Positions 31,900 through 41,019 of a stretch of 64,000 nt of DNA are shown here, in pieces. Within the stretch, counting starts at the first letter, position 1. The number at the start of each line of letters is the position of its first letter. The position numbers and the translations under genes were made by a program. Below the pieces are notes generated by a model. It searched no databases. It had not been told where the DNA came from and saw only the letters and a list, made by a program, of their open reading frames with translations. Source of the DNA: Albugo candida (lineage: Eukaryota; Oomycota; Peronosporomycetes; Albuginales; Albuginaceae); the NCBI GenBank assembly GCA_905220665.1, contig CAJNAR010000016.1, positions 62,001 through 126,000 of the forward strand, given 5' to 3'.

Positions 31900-33519
31900 A
31901 TGCTTTCCAATGAGAGTCGATTCACACGACGTCTTCGCGTCATCACTGAGCCAAAACACAGCAATCGGATGCATCGAACACGCACACTGAGTGAGTTGAT
32001 TTTACTTTCGCCACGAAGTAGTTTACGCATCAACCCCCGTTTGAAACGGTTCGACATGGACATTGAAGTGAGTCAAACTTTTGCACAACGTGAGGGAAGT
32101 ATGAATCTTATTGAGGCACCATACACATTACCCGATTCTCAAGCATCCATTGGCTGTATTATCCAACCACAATCTGAATCATCGAATCAAATTCTCGAAT
32201 CCGACAGTCAACTCGAGACTCCCACTCCCGATCCTCATGCAAGAGTGTCAGAGGTCGTCAATGTTCTGTTTGAGATACATTCTGCCCTTAAATTACGCAA
32301 TCGGAGGCAACGAACCGCTGCGTCCGCTTTGGCTGCTACCAATATGGTCTCCATGCCTCTTTTACCGGAAGAAGCAATCCCTCGCGATGAACAGATGGAG
32401 TCGATTGAAAACACACGCAAGATGCTCGAGTGTGCAATCTGTCAGGAGGTGTTTACTGGTGCTACAGAAGCGACTTGTTGTGGTCAGATATTCTGTAAAG
32501 AATGTATTGAACGGTGGGTCAGTGAACGAGGCTCTTGTCCAATGTGTCGGGAAAATATTGGATTCTCCTTACTGAGTGCATCGAGACACACTCAGCGAAT
32601 GGCCAATGAAATGAAAGTAGCTTGTCCGTATTGTGCAAAGGTTTTCAAGAAAGCTGAGCTCACAGAGCACGTGAATGAGTGTGAGATGGCGCCTGTCGAA
32701 CCACCTCCACCGATGGACGTAGCGCTTCGAAGTATGCTTTTAGCTACTGCTCGATTGAGTACTTTCAATCTGGGACGATTTCTACTTGCACCTTCGGCTC
32801 CCGAGTCGATGGTCACACAATGCTATATTCGGACTCATGGTGGTGGCACGTATGAACTGTTCACACAAGATACCAACACGCTTTTGTGCACAGCGATTCG
32901 TCGACGACAATATGATATGTCAGTGAATTTCTCGATTTATCTTGGAAATTGTATAGAACCACATCAAAGTACCTCGCCTGTGCAAATTGCTCGTCTTGAG
33001 AAAAATTATATGGGATCTCAGTATATAATGTTTTCAATGGCGGGAACACAATCAGAAGAGATTGGAGCAGTACAATATGCAGCCACATTTGGTAAAAGCC
33101 CACGACAAATGCGTGTGGCTTTACCATGTGTCCGACCTGTGGATGCGTCCGAAGAGCTTATGGATGGTGTTCCAGCATGGGAATTACAGCCGTGGCAAGC
33201 TGCGCACAAAGACGACAGTATTTTGGCACATGTAGAGCAGCCAAATCCATCGCGAGCGATTGGAATGATCAACAAACCGCCCGTTTGGATCGAGTCGTTG
33301 GAAGCTTATTGTTTAGATTTTGGAGGTCGTGTGGCTGCCGCTTCCGTGAAGAACTTTTTACTTTCGCATCCAAACGACATGGAGAAAACATTGATGCTTT
33401 TTGGACGAACTCAGGATCGACAGGTGTACTCGATGGATTATAGTCATCCGTTCTCACCTGTACAAGCATTTGCGATCGCATTAAGTAGCATGGATTCCCA
33501 TTTGGTGACATTTGACTGA
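31900..33519 (+). CDS. RING finger, second zinc finger and Tubby-domain fusion
   Basis: A single exon encodes 539 residues. Residues 1-170 are Ser/Arg-rich and probably disordered. A C3HC4 RING follows at about 178-216: CAICQEVF, CGQIFCKECIERW and CPMCR. A second zinc finger of TRAF/C2HC style lies at about 243-262 (CPYCAKVF, then LTEHVNEC). From about residue 285 to the end is a Tubby C-terminal domain: YIRTHGGGTYEL, NYMGSQYIMFSM, NKPPVWIESLEAYCLDFGGRV with ASVKNFLL, the FGR motif, and AFAIALSSMDSHL at the very end. RING domains recruit E2 enzymes for ubiquitin transfer; Tubby domains bind phosphoinositides and carry cargo to membranes or cilia. The fusion suggests a membrane-directed ubiquitin ligase. 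Plants reach a comparable logic with F-box-Tubby proteins, but I do not know a standard RING-Tubby family. ATG 31900 is the first in frame. Confidence 0.85.
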   Translation: MLSNESRFTRRLRVITEPKHSNRMHRTRTLSELILLSPRSSLRINPRLKRFDMDIEVSQTFAQREGSMNLIEAPYTLPDSQASIGCIIQPQSESSNQILESDSQLETPTPDPHARVSEVVNVLFEIHSALKLRNRRQRTAASALAATNMVSMPLLPEEAIPRDEQMESIENTRKMLECAICQEVFTGATEATCCGQIFCKECIERWVSERGSCPMCRENIGFSLLSASRHTQRMANEMKVACPYCAKVFKKAELTEHVNECEMAPVEPPPPMDVALRSMLLATARLSTFNLGRFLLAPSAPESMVTQCYIRTHGGGTYELFTQDTNTLLCTAIRRRQYDMSVNFSIYLGNCIEPHQSTSPVQIARLEKNYMGSQYIMFSMAGTQSEEIGAVQYAATFGKSPRQMRVALPCVRPVDASEELMDGVPAWELQPWQAAHKDDSILAHVEQPNPSRAIGMINKPPVWIESLEAYCLDFGGRVAAASVKNFLLSHPNDMEKTLMLFGRTQDRQVYSMDYSHPFSPVQAFAIALSSMDSHLVTFD

Positions 33520-33764
33520 TTGGATTGGATGATATGAGAGTATAGAGTATAGAAGGAGTATACATATGAGAGAGTATAATTTGTTACAGTACATATAGGG
33601 ATCCCGCCCTTGCAATTGAAGAATGCATGTTCAATTCTAATTAAATGAATTTCGCGCTGCCACATGACGATTTCGGCCAAACCTTTACTCTCATCACACT
33701 TTGCCAGTGAATAGTCTCTGGACTGTGTTCTCGCCTATCCTCTACCATTCAGTGATTGCGATTG
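33520..33764. other. Short gap between RING-Tubby stop and the carboxypeptidase junction
   Basis: This AT-rich gap ends in a stretch (about 33740-33764) that weakly resembles the sequence upstream of the symporter start. I searched all three forward frames for the HPGE zinc-binding motif expected just upstream in a complete carboxypeptidase and did not find it. Confidence 0.5.
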
Positions 33765-33795
33765 CTTGATTGATAATGTTGGCGGCTGCCTCCAC
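33765..33795 (+). repeat. Copy of the symporter gene start region
   Basis: These 31 bases match the start-codon region of the symporter gene (minus strand, 37980-37950) at 29 positions: CTTGATTGATAATG, a mismatch, TGGCGGCTGCC, a mismatch, CCAC. Such a match is very unlikely by chance. It ends right before the truncated carboxypeptidase and so marks a rearrangement junction. Confidence 0.7.
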
Positions 33796-33807
33796 GCTGG
33801 AGCGTAA

Positions 33808-35016
33808 GTCCTGAGAGACCATGTCCTCTTCAAAATCGTTCCCATGCTCAATCCTGACGGCGTCATTCTTGGAAACTCGCGTGTGGGGCTTGCGGGCTGG
33901 GACCTCAATCGGAAATGGGCGAATCCGATCGAGCGTTTATTTCCGACGATATTTCATCTGAAGAAGTTGATCGCATCGTATCAGGCACAAGGACGCGTCG
34001 CAGTTTACTGCGACCTTCACGGCCATAGTCTGCATCCCAATATCTTCACATACGGCTGCTACAAGCACAAATCGGTCACTCGGAATGTGAAAGTGGCAGG
34101 TTCAATGCCGGGCACCGATCCACGTGTTTTCCCAATGATTGTGGCCAAAGACTCGCCATTCTTTTCGTACAAAAGTTGCGACTTTCGGGTCCACAAATCT
34201 AAACTTCATACAGGTCGAGTCGTTGTGCATGACGAGCTTGGCGTAATTCATTCGTACACGTTGGAAGCTTCATTTTGTGGGCCGAATTATGGCTCCAGAA
34301 AGCATACACAATTCTCCGCGTTGGATTTGGAGGCAATGGGACGAGATTGGTGTCAAGGTCTTTTAAAGTATATGCGCTTATTGGGTCAAATTCAGCATTC
34401 GACAGAGCTCTGGAGAGGGGTTCAGGACGTCAAGGAGCAAGACGGGATCGACAGGATCATCATGGACGATTCGGGAGCTGGTTTGGCTGATCTGATGGAT
34501 CTACTCGATTGCCAAGATAACGATGAGGATCAAGAGCAATTCAATCTGACGGATGCTGATGCTTTGGATCTGTCGGATATCGAGGAATCCACGCCTGAAA
34601 AAGAGGATCACACTTTCGAATTGGAACAAGTCGGATTCGAAGCAGTGACCCATCGACACATCAAAACGACTGAATCGAGAGAGAGCAATAGCAAACCTCA
34701 ACCAAAGGCAAAAGCGAATCGTATCAGTTCTTCTTCGTTAAGTGTGCCAATATCAAAAACACAACGAGCCAAAATGGAGCGTACTGCGACCACAAAAGCG
34801 ACAAAGAAAACCTCGTTGAATAAAAAACCAAGTATGCCCGGGAGGCTGGATTCTGTCACAAAAATACGTCGTCTACAATCGAGTGAATCGACTCGTAAGC
34901 GCTCAAATGCGAATGCAGGCAGAATTTCGTCGACATCCCGGCTTATGGATGAAGCGATTCCGACTCGATTAATGCCCGGAAGTGGTCGAATTGAGCTTCC
35001 TGAGGTTACCAAATAG
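33808..35016 (+). pseudogene. 5'-truncated cytosolic carboxypeptidase (CCP2/3-like, M14 family)
   Basis: From 33808 (after an in-frame TAA) the frame gives LRDHVLFKIVPMLNPDGVI, AGWDLNRKW, CDLHGHS and HSYTLEASFCG, which are the second half of an M14 carboxypeptidase closest to CCP2/AGBL2-type tubulin deglutamylases. The third zinc ligand (His in DLHGHS) and the catalytic Glu (TLEAS) are present. The first two ligands, in the HPGE motif expected about 45 residues upstream of NPDGV, are absent, as is the CCP N-domain, and only 290 bp separate this from the previous gene. The C-terminus has a long acidic then basic low-complexity tail. Without HPGE the product cannot bind catalytic zinc normally. 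It is either a broken gene or a short transcript from ATG 33844 with a non-enzymatic role. It ends 11 bp from the EngB stop. Misassembly at the junction is the main alternative. Confidence 0.72.
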
Positions 35017-35027
35017 GACGCAATCGA

Positions 35028-36007
35028 CTACCGTACGCATTTCGTTAGCAATCCCGTCATATATACTGCCTGCTGCTGCATTTGACGTATCCCAAAGGCT
35101 TCCTTGGTGCTTGTGGCGATCACAATGGGATTCATTCCCTATACAAAAAACAAATCATCGTTTATCCAAGCCAATTGGACGAACTCACTCTTCGGGAACC
35201 AAGCTTCTTCATGGCTAAGACCTCTCGGATATTCTTTTCCAGTTCGGTCTTGGGGACCTACAAGCACGCGCTCACTCTGTATTCCCAGGCCCTGTGTTAA
35301 TCTCGTACCGCATCGATTTTGGTGAATATTATCTGATAAAGACTTTCCATCGCCTCCAAAAAGTCCAGAAATTCATGATCGATGGTCGTTATCCCTCGTC
35401 GAGCGTCCAGCAATACGAAGAGATTCTTCAAAAGCCCGGCCTGACGATTCTCAATGTATCCTCCGACCAGCTTATCCCAAGCATCTACAACGGCTTTGGG
35501 CGGCTTTGCGAATCCGTAGCCCGGCATATCGACCACAGACATTGTGGGAAGACTCCCCTTCTTCCCACCGACTGAAAAGAAGTTGAGAAGTTGCGTTCTT
35601 CCTGGTGTTTTGGAGGTACGAACGAGACCTTGTTGGCCCAACATGGCGTTGATTAGCGATGATTTCCCGCAATTAGAGCGACCGGCAAAGGCGACTTCGG
35701 GGATATTCCATTCAGGGAGGTCGTTGGGATCGGATGTTGAGACAATTAGTCGAGAATTGGCTTGGAATAATCGATTCACATAATCGATCTCGGAGGCGCT
35801 AAGACTCGGTGGAGTATCGATGTCATCGATAAGCCAATGAACGCTCAGATTCTGCAATCTTTTCGCCTTTTTACCCAATCGTTTGGGAGGAATATTTGTT
35901 GTGCGAAATCGAATGAATTGGAACTTATTTGCGAGTGAGTTTGCGGTCTGTATGGAATGCGGAATAGCTGATAGTAACGCAAAGTATCGTACACATTCTG
36001 TGAGCAT
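35028..36007 (-). CDS. EngB/YihA-type GTPase, probably mitochondrial (GTPBP8-like)
   Basis: Predicted exons 36007-35309, 35257-35189 and 35138-35028 (introns of 51 and 50 bp) give 292 residues. G motifs: G1 GRSNCGKSS, G2 region TPGRTQLLNFF, G3 DMPGYGFA, G4 TKID, and a late segment NPIVIATSTKEAFGI matching the G5 neighbourhood; the last is recovered only by splicing, which supports the exon model. Bacterial EngB helps assemble the large ribosomal subunit; eukaryotic relatives act in mitochondria or plastids. The first 60 residues are rich in Arg, Lys and Ser with few acids, consistent with a mitochondrial targeting sequence. The frame from ATG 36007 is open and no better start is seen. The stop lies 11 bp beyond the carboxypeptidase stop on the other strand. 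Confidence 0.87.
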
Positions 36008-36335
36008 CGAATTATCGCGTAAGACGCCACTGACCTTTATAGAGATTTCCCATGAAATGACTGGCTTTGAAAGGATACATTTTGTCCAATGCGAAACGGT
36101 ATTGCTTTTGCTAACAAGTAATAGTATCTGTTCATTTATATTCCTTATTGTCTCTTATGAATTAAATAACCTACAATAATCATAATATGTGCGAGACGAG
36201 ATCTTCGCATCGTAATATATACGAAACTGGAGGGAACGGTCTAGCCGAGCTCTTCTTTCTTCCTCGCAATGCTTTGTACCCGTAAGCGCCCTGCATGATG
36301 TCACGGATCAAGAATACTTACAAAGATCGACCGTT

Positions 36336-37969
36336 TTAGTCGCTGCTGTCACTCATCAATAGCGATAATGCAATGGTTATCGCTGGTGGAATGATCAACG
36401 CCAAAATAAAAGTGATCATACTGTGGAAAGAATACAATCCATCTGGAAGTGTAAACCATTCCAAGCCACCAAATATCGACTCACGAACGATACATCCATA
36501 CACAAATATCGCCATTAGCCCTGTAACACATCCAAATAACGCTGCATGTGGGTGTGATCGATCCCATAATGCCAGAAGCATCGGTCCAATAGATGCGGTG
36601 CATAAGAGATCTGCGATCAAAAAGAGAGTCAGGACGCTGTAATTCTGAAGCGCGATGATGATCGCCGGGATATTGAGTGCCACTAAAACCCATGAAAATG
36701 CGTCAAGTACGAAAAAAACGATGCAAAAGGAGCAAGTACCGCAGATAACTCGAGCGTGGAAGAGCGATAAAGTCGGGAATTTGGAGACCAATTCCGCTGT
36801 GATTCCCATCTGCAACGAGTCTGAAGCTGAACTTGCAAGCGATACAATCACAATCATGACAAAAACTTGCCAGACTGTGCCCATGTTCAAGAGAATGGAG
36901 AAAAAATACATCTCTCCCGGATACTTCAAGCTCGAAACCATTCCCGCAACTGCCAATGCAATCGTAAATGGGATACTGAACCCACACGCATATAAACACG
37001 CTTTCCGTAAAGTAGCATCATCTGCTGCTGCATACACCTTCTCAACCAATAATCAGATAGTTCCACCTCCATTTGCATTCACGTACCCTCTGCCAAAATC
37101 CCGAAAAAAAGAGACTCGATGACGTCACAGCGATACAAAGTGTCACCAAAGTCTCAAAACCTGAGATATCGAAAACTGCAACGCTGAATACATTTGCTGG
37201 CGTGGAAGTCGACGATACCATTACAATGCAAACGAGTAGGACCAGTGTCAAAACGCCGACGCCCTGCCATACATCCGTGGCGAGGCTTGCCAGCATTCCA
37301 CCCACTAACGTGTACAGATTGGTAATGATAGCCACTGTGAGAATGACGACAATTGGCTTGGCGTCTGGTGATAGTATGGATGTCAATTGGCCCACACAAG
37401 TGAATTCAGAAGCTAATGAAAGGAATTGATACAGAAACGAAATAATTGCGAGATACGTTTGCATGATGTGGCCATAGCGCTGTAATAAAAGGATGAGTTG
37501 TGTTCAACACATGTAATTGATCTATTACATGAAGGATACATTCGGATAATGTGACACCGTCACAAAGAAGTCGACGAGTTCGTGGGCCCATAAACTACAA
37601 ACGGAGAGATTACTGGGAAATGGGACAATGGATACGATCGTACCGCCAAGATGAGCATCGCCAAGCAGCTGGATAAGGTGTATCCGATGATTCCCCATGC
37701 GCCTGCAAGAACACCAATTTCTGGGAAGGAGAATAGCGTCCACGAACCCATTCCTGCAGCAAATAGACACCATGCTAGTGATATGGATCCTTGGGTGTCT
37801 TTCGCACTGAAAAAGAATTGAGTTTTGAATTGGGAAAAGGGATGCACAATCACCTTAGAAAAGCGTGGGCGGACTGGATATTGGATCGACGGGAAGAATA
37901 TATCGCGTAAGATGCAACGACCAGCAGTGTTGCCAGTGCGATTGCGTATGTGGCGGCAGCCGCCAGCAT
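36336..37969 (-). CDS. Sodium:solute symporter (SSS family)
   Basis: Predicted exons 37969-37854, 37806-37644, 37594-37529, 37479-37087 and 37040-36336 (introns of 46-49 bp) give 480 residues, with phases all consistent. The order of hydrophobic segments and the motifs SAKDTQGSISLAWCLFAAGMGSW, FPEIGVLAGAWGIIGYTL, RYGHIMQTYLAII, LYTLVGGMLASLATDVWQG and LASSASDSLQMG fit the SSS/PutP-DUR3 fold. These transporters use the sodium (or proton) gradient to import small solutes such as urea, proline or vitamins across the plasma membrane; the solute here cannot be told. RYG and ASSASD correspond to conserved parts near the substrate and sodium sites. At 480 residues it is on the short side, and the far C-terminus lacks extra helices. 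The region around the start codon has a partial copy 4.2 kb away at 33765-33795. Confidence 0.83.
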
Positions 37970-38734
37970 TATCAATCAAGTAACCAGTTGCAACTAGCAA
38001 TTACTGGATGATAAAAGACAGACGGGAATACATTCAGGAGACAAATTACGTGTGAATTGCAAAGGATTGGCGGAAAATCGTCACGATGCAGCTCGTGATT
38101 GAAATGGAACATTCATTCTTGAATTGCAAGGCGGTATGCATAGCTGTACTGTACTGTTACAAATGATTATGATATGGTTGCCTCCTATGATCTGTTTGGC
38201 GCTAGAAAGTGGAAATAAAATCAGTCGCTTTGACCAAGCATTCATACGGCAGCGCTGTGAGTGCAGTACAGCGTTTATTTGCTGCAAGAACATCTTTGGG
38301 CTTACGACAAGCTAGGAGGCGGTCATAAGACCGTGCGCTCCAACCACCGCTTGAAGGTCCTTCGACGACCTACATCTTTGTGATGACACCATAATGTGCA
38401 ATGAAATGTGCAAGAGACGTAACAGGAACCTTTCGTGTCCAAATTTCTGCGCGGTAATTTTTTGGTTGCTCTTCAATACAGATGTTTAAACAATCATAAT
38501 CCTGCATTCATCCCTATCAACTCGCTCCAGCAAGTGTCTTTTGCTGATTCAAACTAGTGAAGCAGATGTAATCACTTGACTGGAAAGTAGTTACCGATGA
38601 CACGCCGGGCTACGGTTGTATCAATTTGCATCAATACCCAGTGCGTCTCCATGTTCCTGAAAAGCTATATAGCGATCTCAAGCACCAAGTATTCCCTTTT
38701 TTACAGCTTCAAAATTTTGTCTCTTTTAGATCTT
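37970..38734. other. Upstream non-coding region, no gene seen
   Basis: No family-like ORF on either strand. Small frames around 38081-38315 are not recognisable. This stretch is the boundary between the gene-dense left part and the repeat-rich right part of the window. Confidence 0.5.
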
Positions 38735-38817
38735 AACAGCTTTCGTCTTGGCCAAAGTCTCTTATCATAATGCCAGTCACTAGTAGGTACCGGGTTTGAA
38801 CCCGCTTCAACGTCTTC
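38735..38817 (+). repeat. Diverged dispersed repeat, copy 1
   Basis: This segment aligns with 55275-55358: shared CAGCTTTC, TCTTGG, CATAATGC, GGTAGGTACCG and CTCGCTTCAACG-like blocks, around 70 per cent identity by eye. Weaker similarity extends upstream (AGATGTAATCACT, GACTGGAAA). Both copies have an ATG (ATAATGC) followed shortly by a donor-like GTAGGTACCG, so the family may be the 5' part of a multicopy gene. The short CGGG/CCCG hairpin inside it is not a tRNA arm. Confidence 0.5.
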
Positions 38818-38979
38818 AAACACATCGATCATCGTACAAAGGCTGTACAAGCTTGACGCAGTCATCGCCAAGGATGCTGAGACACAGAGACGTGATGAAA
38901 CAAACGCATTTTTTTCGGATTGCTGATTTTATTGAATCGTATATCGGCTTCCTTCCATCTTGATCGTGATATTTTCATG

Positions 38980-39460
38980 CCCACAAAATGATGCGATTAA
39001 GTACGAATTCTAAATTACAAAAGTTGCCGTTTATGTGTTTCTCCAGGTTATGCGACCACGTGGAATTTACACCGCACCTTTACTACGACTATATTGAAAA
39101 ACATGGGTTTCTTCACCCACTAAGTGAGTATTAAGTACGATTCTATTATCACGAAAGGTAGCAGCCTATCACCTTATACAGGGAGGCACTTGCTACCAAA
39201 GTTCTATTTGCATTCCAATCTCATGGTAATACTAGGGGTCCGCTTCCATACCCGCAAAGTAGATATAAAGTACAGATCATACATGCCAGCGTATTAATTC
39301 TAACGAGGCGTAGCATTCTACCGGATTTCTGCGCAACGTTGTCGCCATATCCAAATCCTAAATGTGCGGTTCGATGCCCACGAAGTCCGTATGAAGTACC
39401 ATTTTGAATTTCAAACGTTGCCAGTTTTATAAAGTTGTTCGAGTGGAGTCTACCCTACCG
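38980..39460. repeat. Degenerate tandem repeat, ~130-bp unit, four units
   Basis: Four units begin at 38980, 39116, 39251 and 39378, with periods of 136, 135 and 127 bp. Each starts CCCRCNAA, reaches an AAGTAC core about 20 bases in, and continues into an AT-rich part that in units 1 and 4 carries AAAAGTTGCCG / AAACGTTGCCAG. The units are strongly diverged, so the array is old. The last unit runs into the front of the orphan ORF. Possible roles are a promoter array, a decayed coding repeat or a satellite; the sequence does not decide. Confidence 0.55.
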
Positions 39461-39498
39461 GAAGCGTGCCCATTACTGTGCCTGATGTAACACAAGAA

Positions 39499-40530
39499 AT
39501 GAAACATCACCATTTGAAAGCGTATGGACTTGCTATGATTGGAGTATTCAACGTGTATGCCCCTTTCTTGAGTGGGAAGTTTGTGGAAATGGTCGTGGCA
39601 TTACCGACTATAGGTGGGATCACGGATAGTAAGAAAACAGGGTTGGCAGTTACAATGTCGCCTCCTTTAGAGTTTACGGCTGATGGACTTCTAAGAAAGC
39701 CACAGAGCGCTGTAGTTGACTACTATCACATGAAGCTGGCCTTGCTTGACCACCATGATAGATCAAACCCTGATCCTGTAAGAAAAACCACAAAATCCGC
39801 TGTGCATCCTATCAACGCCAACAAAGTATGTTATGGAAAGACAAGGCTGAACGACTTTGACTATTGTACAGGCTGGATGCTAACTTGGGATTATTTGGTG
39901 AAATCAACGGAGACCGGGATGTTATACCATTTTCCGACGACGAGTATGGACGTCAATTTCTACATGAGCGAATATAGTGGGACCTACGATGTACGTAATT
40001 ATTTCAATTCCGAAACTTTTATCGGCTTGAGTCAATATTCCACAGAGGGAGATCCATCTATGGAGATTGAAGCATCAAAACTTTCTTTTGTGGTTTCAAA
40101 TCTCTTTTTTTTTAAAAGATTCCATTATCGTCAGAACGTACAACTTCGGCTTGGTGATGAAGCCACGAAAGTACCCCCTTCTATCTTTAAAGAAATCGGT
40201 GATAAGATACCTGACTCTAAAATTGGTAGCGATGGTAGGTATCATGGACATTGCACAGAACTCATTGAAGCCCTTGAATGGACTTCTCTTCTCAACTTAA
40301 CTATAAAGGTTGAAGTTGAAATAAAAGAGTCGAGCCTAGATATATTGGCGAAACACTTGATCGTCAAAAAAAGCGCGGATTCTAATGAGTGTACTCTCCT
40401 CATCGAAGATTCGCAAGAAGAAAATCTGTGGACGCTGGGGTATTCATTTCTAGATGTTTATGGCGTGTCAATAGACACAAAAGACGCACAAGACAAACCA
40501 CAGTTGCTCAAATTCTATCTCAGGCACTAA
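39499..40530 (+). CDS. Orphan protein, possibly secreted
   Basis: An open frame of 343 codons from ATG 39499 (the frame is open further left but without another ATG). I recognise no family. The N-terminus MKHHHLKAYGLAMIGVFN has a short basic stretch, then a moderately hydrophobic run ending around YAPFLSG, which could be a weak signal peptide. The body is of mixed composition, with many Lys, Asp, Tyr and few Cys, and no transmembrane helix or repeat stands out. It has neither an RxLR nor an LFLAK motif near the N-terminus, so it is not an obvious RxLR or crinkler effector; a CHXC-type motif is not clear either. It lies directly downstream of the tandem repeat array at the edge of the accessory region, the kind of place where lineage-specific secreted proteins are found in oomycetes. 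A frame this long without stops argues for a real gene or one recently lost. Confidence 0.5.
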   Translation: MKHHHLKAYGLAMIGVFNVYAPFLSGKFVEMVVALPTIGGITDSKKTGLAVTMSPPLEFTADGLLRKPQSAVVDYYHMKLALLDHHDRSNPDPVRKTTKSAVHPINANKVCYGKTRLNDFDYCTGWMLTWDYLVKSTETGMLYHFPTTSMDVNFYMSEYSGTYDVRNYFNSETFIGLSQYSTEGDPSMEIEASKLSFVVSNLFFFKRFHYRQNVQLRLGDEATKVPPSIFKEIGDKIPDSKIGSDGRYHGHCTELIEALEWTSLLNLTIKVEVEIKESSLDILAKHLIVKKSADSNECTLLIEDSQEENLWTLGYSFLDVYGVSIDTKDAQDKPQLLKFYLRH

Positions 40531-41019
40531 AAGAAAAAAATGGGATTCCTAACTTGTGGTGAGATACATCGTAAAATCAGGAAGACGTAATCAATACACA
40601 TAGCAGTATTGACCTTCGATTATGTATGCAAGTTACTTTGTGACCCTGTACCGGCTACAGCACAGCAAACGAGAGGACGAACAAACGAAGGCAGCACTCC
40701 CACATTTCTCGATACAGGCAGCCTTTGCATCGATTACCTAGAAAGTTGAATGTCAAACCTCTATGTATCTCGACTACCTCTGTGACATATCTCCTCGTCG
40801 GGGAGTCGAGCAAAAAGAACGAGATAGTCTATAGGTCGCGACATTCCGACGCCAAGCCGAAATACTCTCTACGCGAAGGCTTTCGGTTCTAAGCAACGTA
40901 GAAGAGTAGAATAGCCTCATTCCTTTTGCGAGACCACAGAAATGTTGCTACCTCAAACTATACTTCTATACACAAGTCCACTGCGGATTACACAAGTCCA
41001 CACGCGTTTGTATTCATCA
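40531..41019. other. Intergenic region, no gene seen
   Basis: No ORF of interest. A hairpin-like stretch near 40855-40895 (GCCGAAA ... TTTCGG) and a short duplication of ACACAAGTCCAC near 40972-41003 are the only local structures noticed. Confidence 0.5.

Noticed and set aside
38780..38815. tRNA-like hairpin (CGGGTTTGAACCCG)
   Set aside because: It resembles a T-arm but the loop is wrong in size and no acceptor, D or anticodon arm can be drawn around it. The related copy at 55320 lacks it.
39365..39385. GGTTCGATGCCC block resembling a tRNA T-loop
   Set aside because: The stem does not pair and the block is part of the ~130-bp tandem repeat.
38980..39460. CRISPR-like array
   Set aside because: Units are ~130 bp, diverged throughout and lack constant repeats with unique spacers; the genome is eukaryotic.
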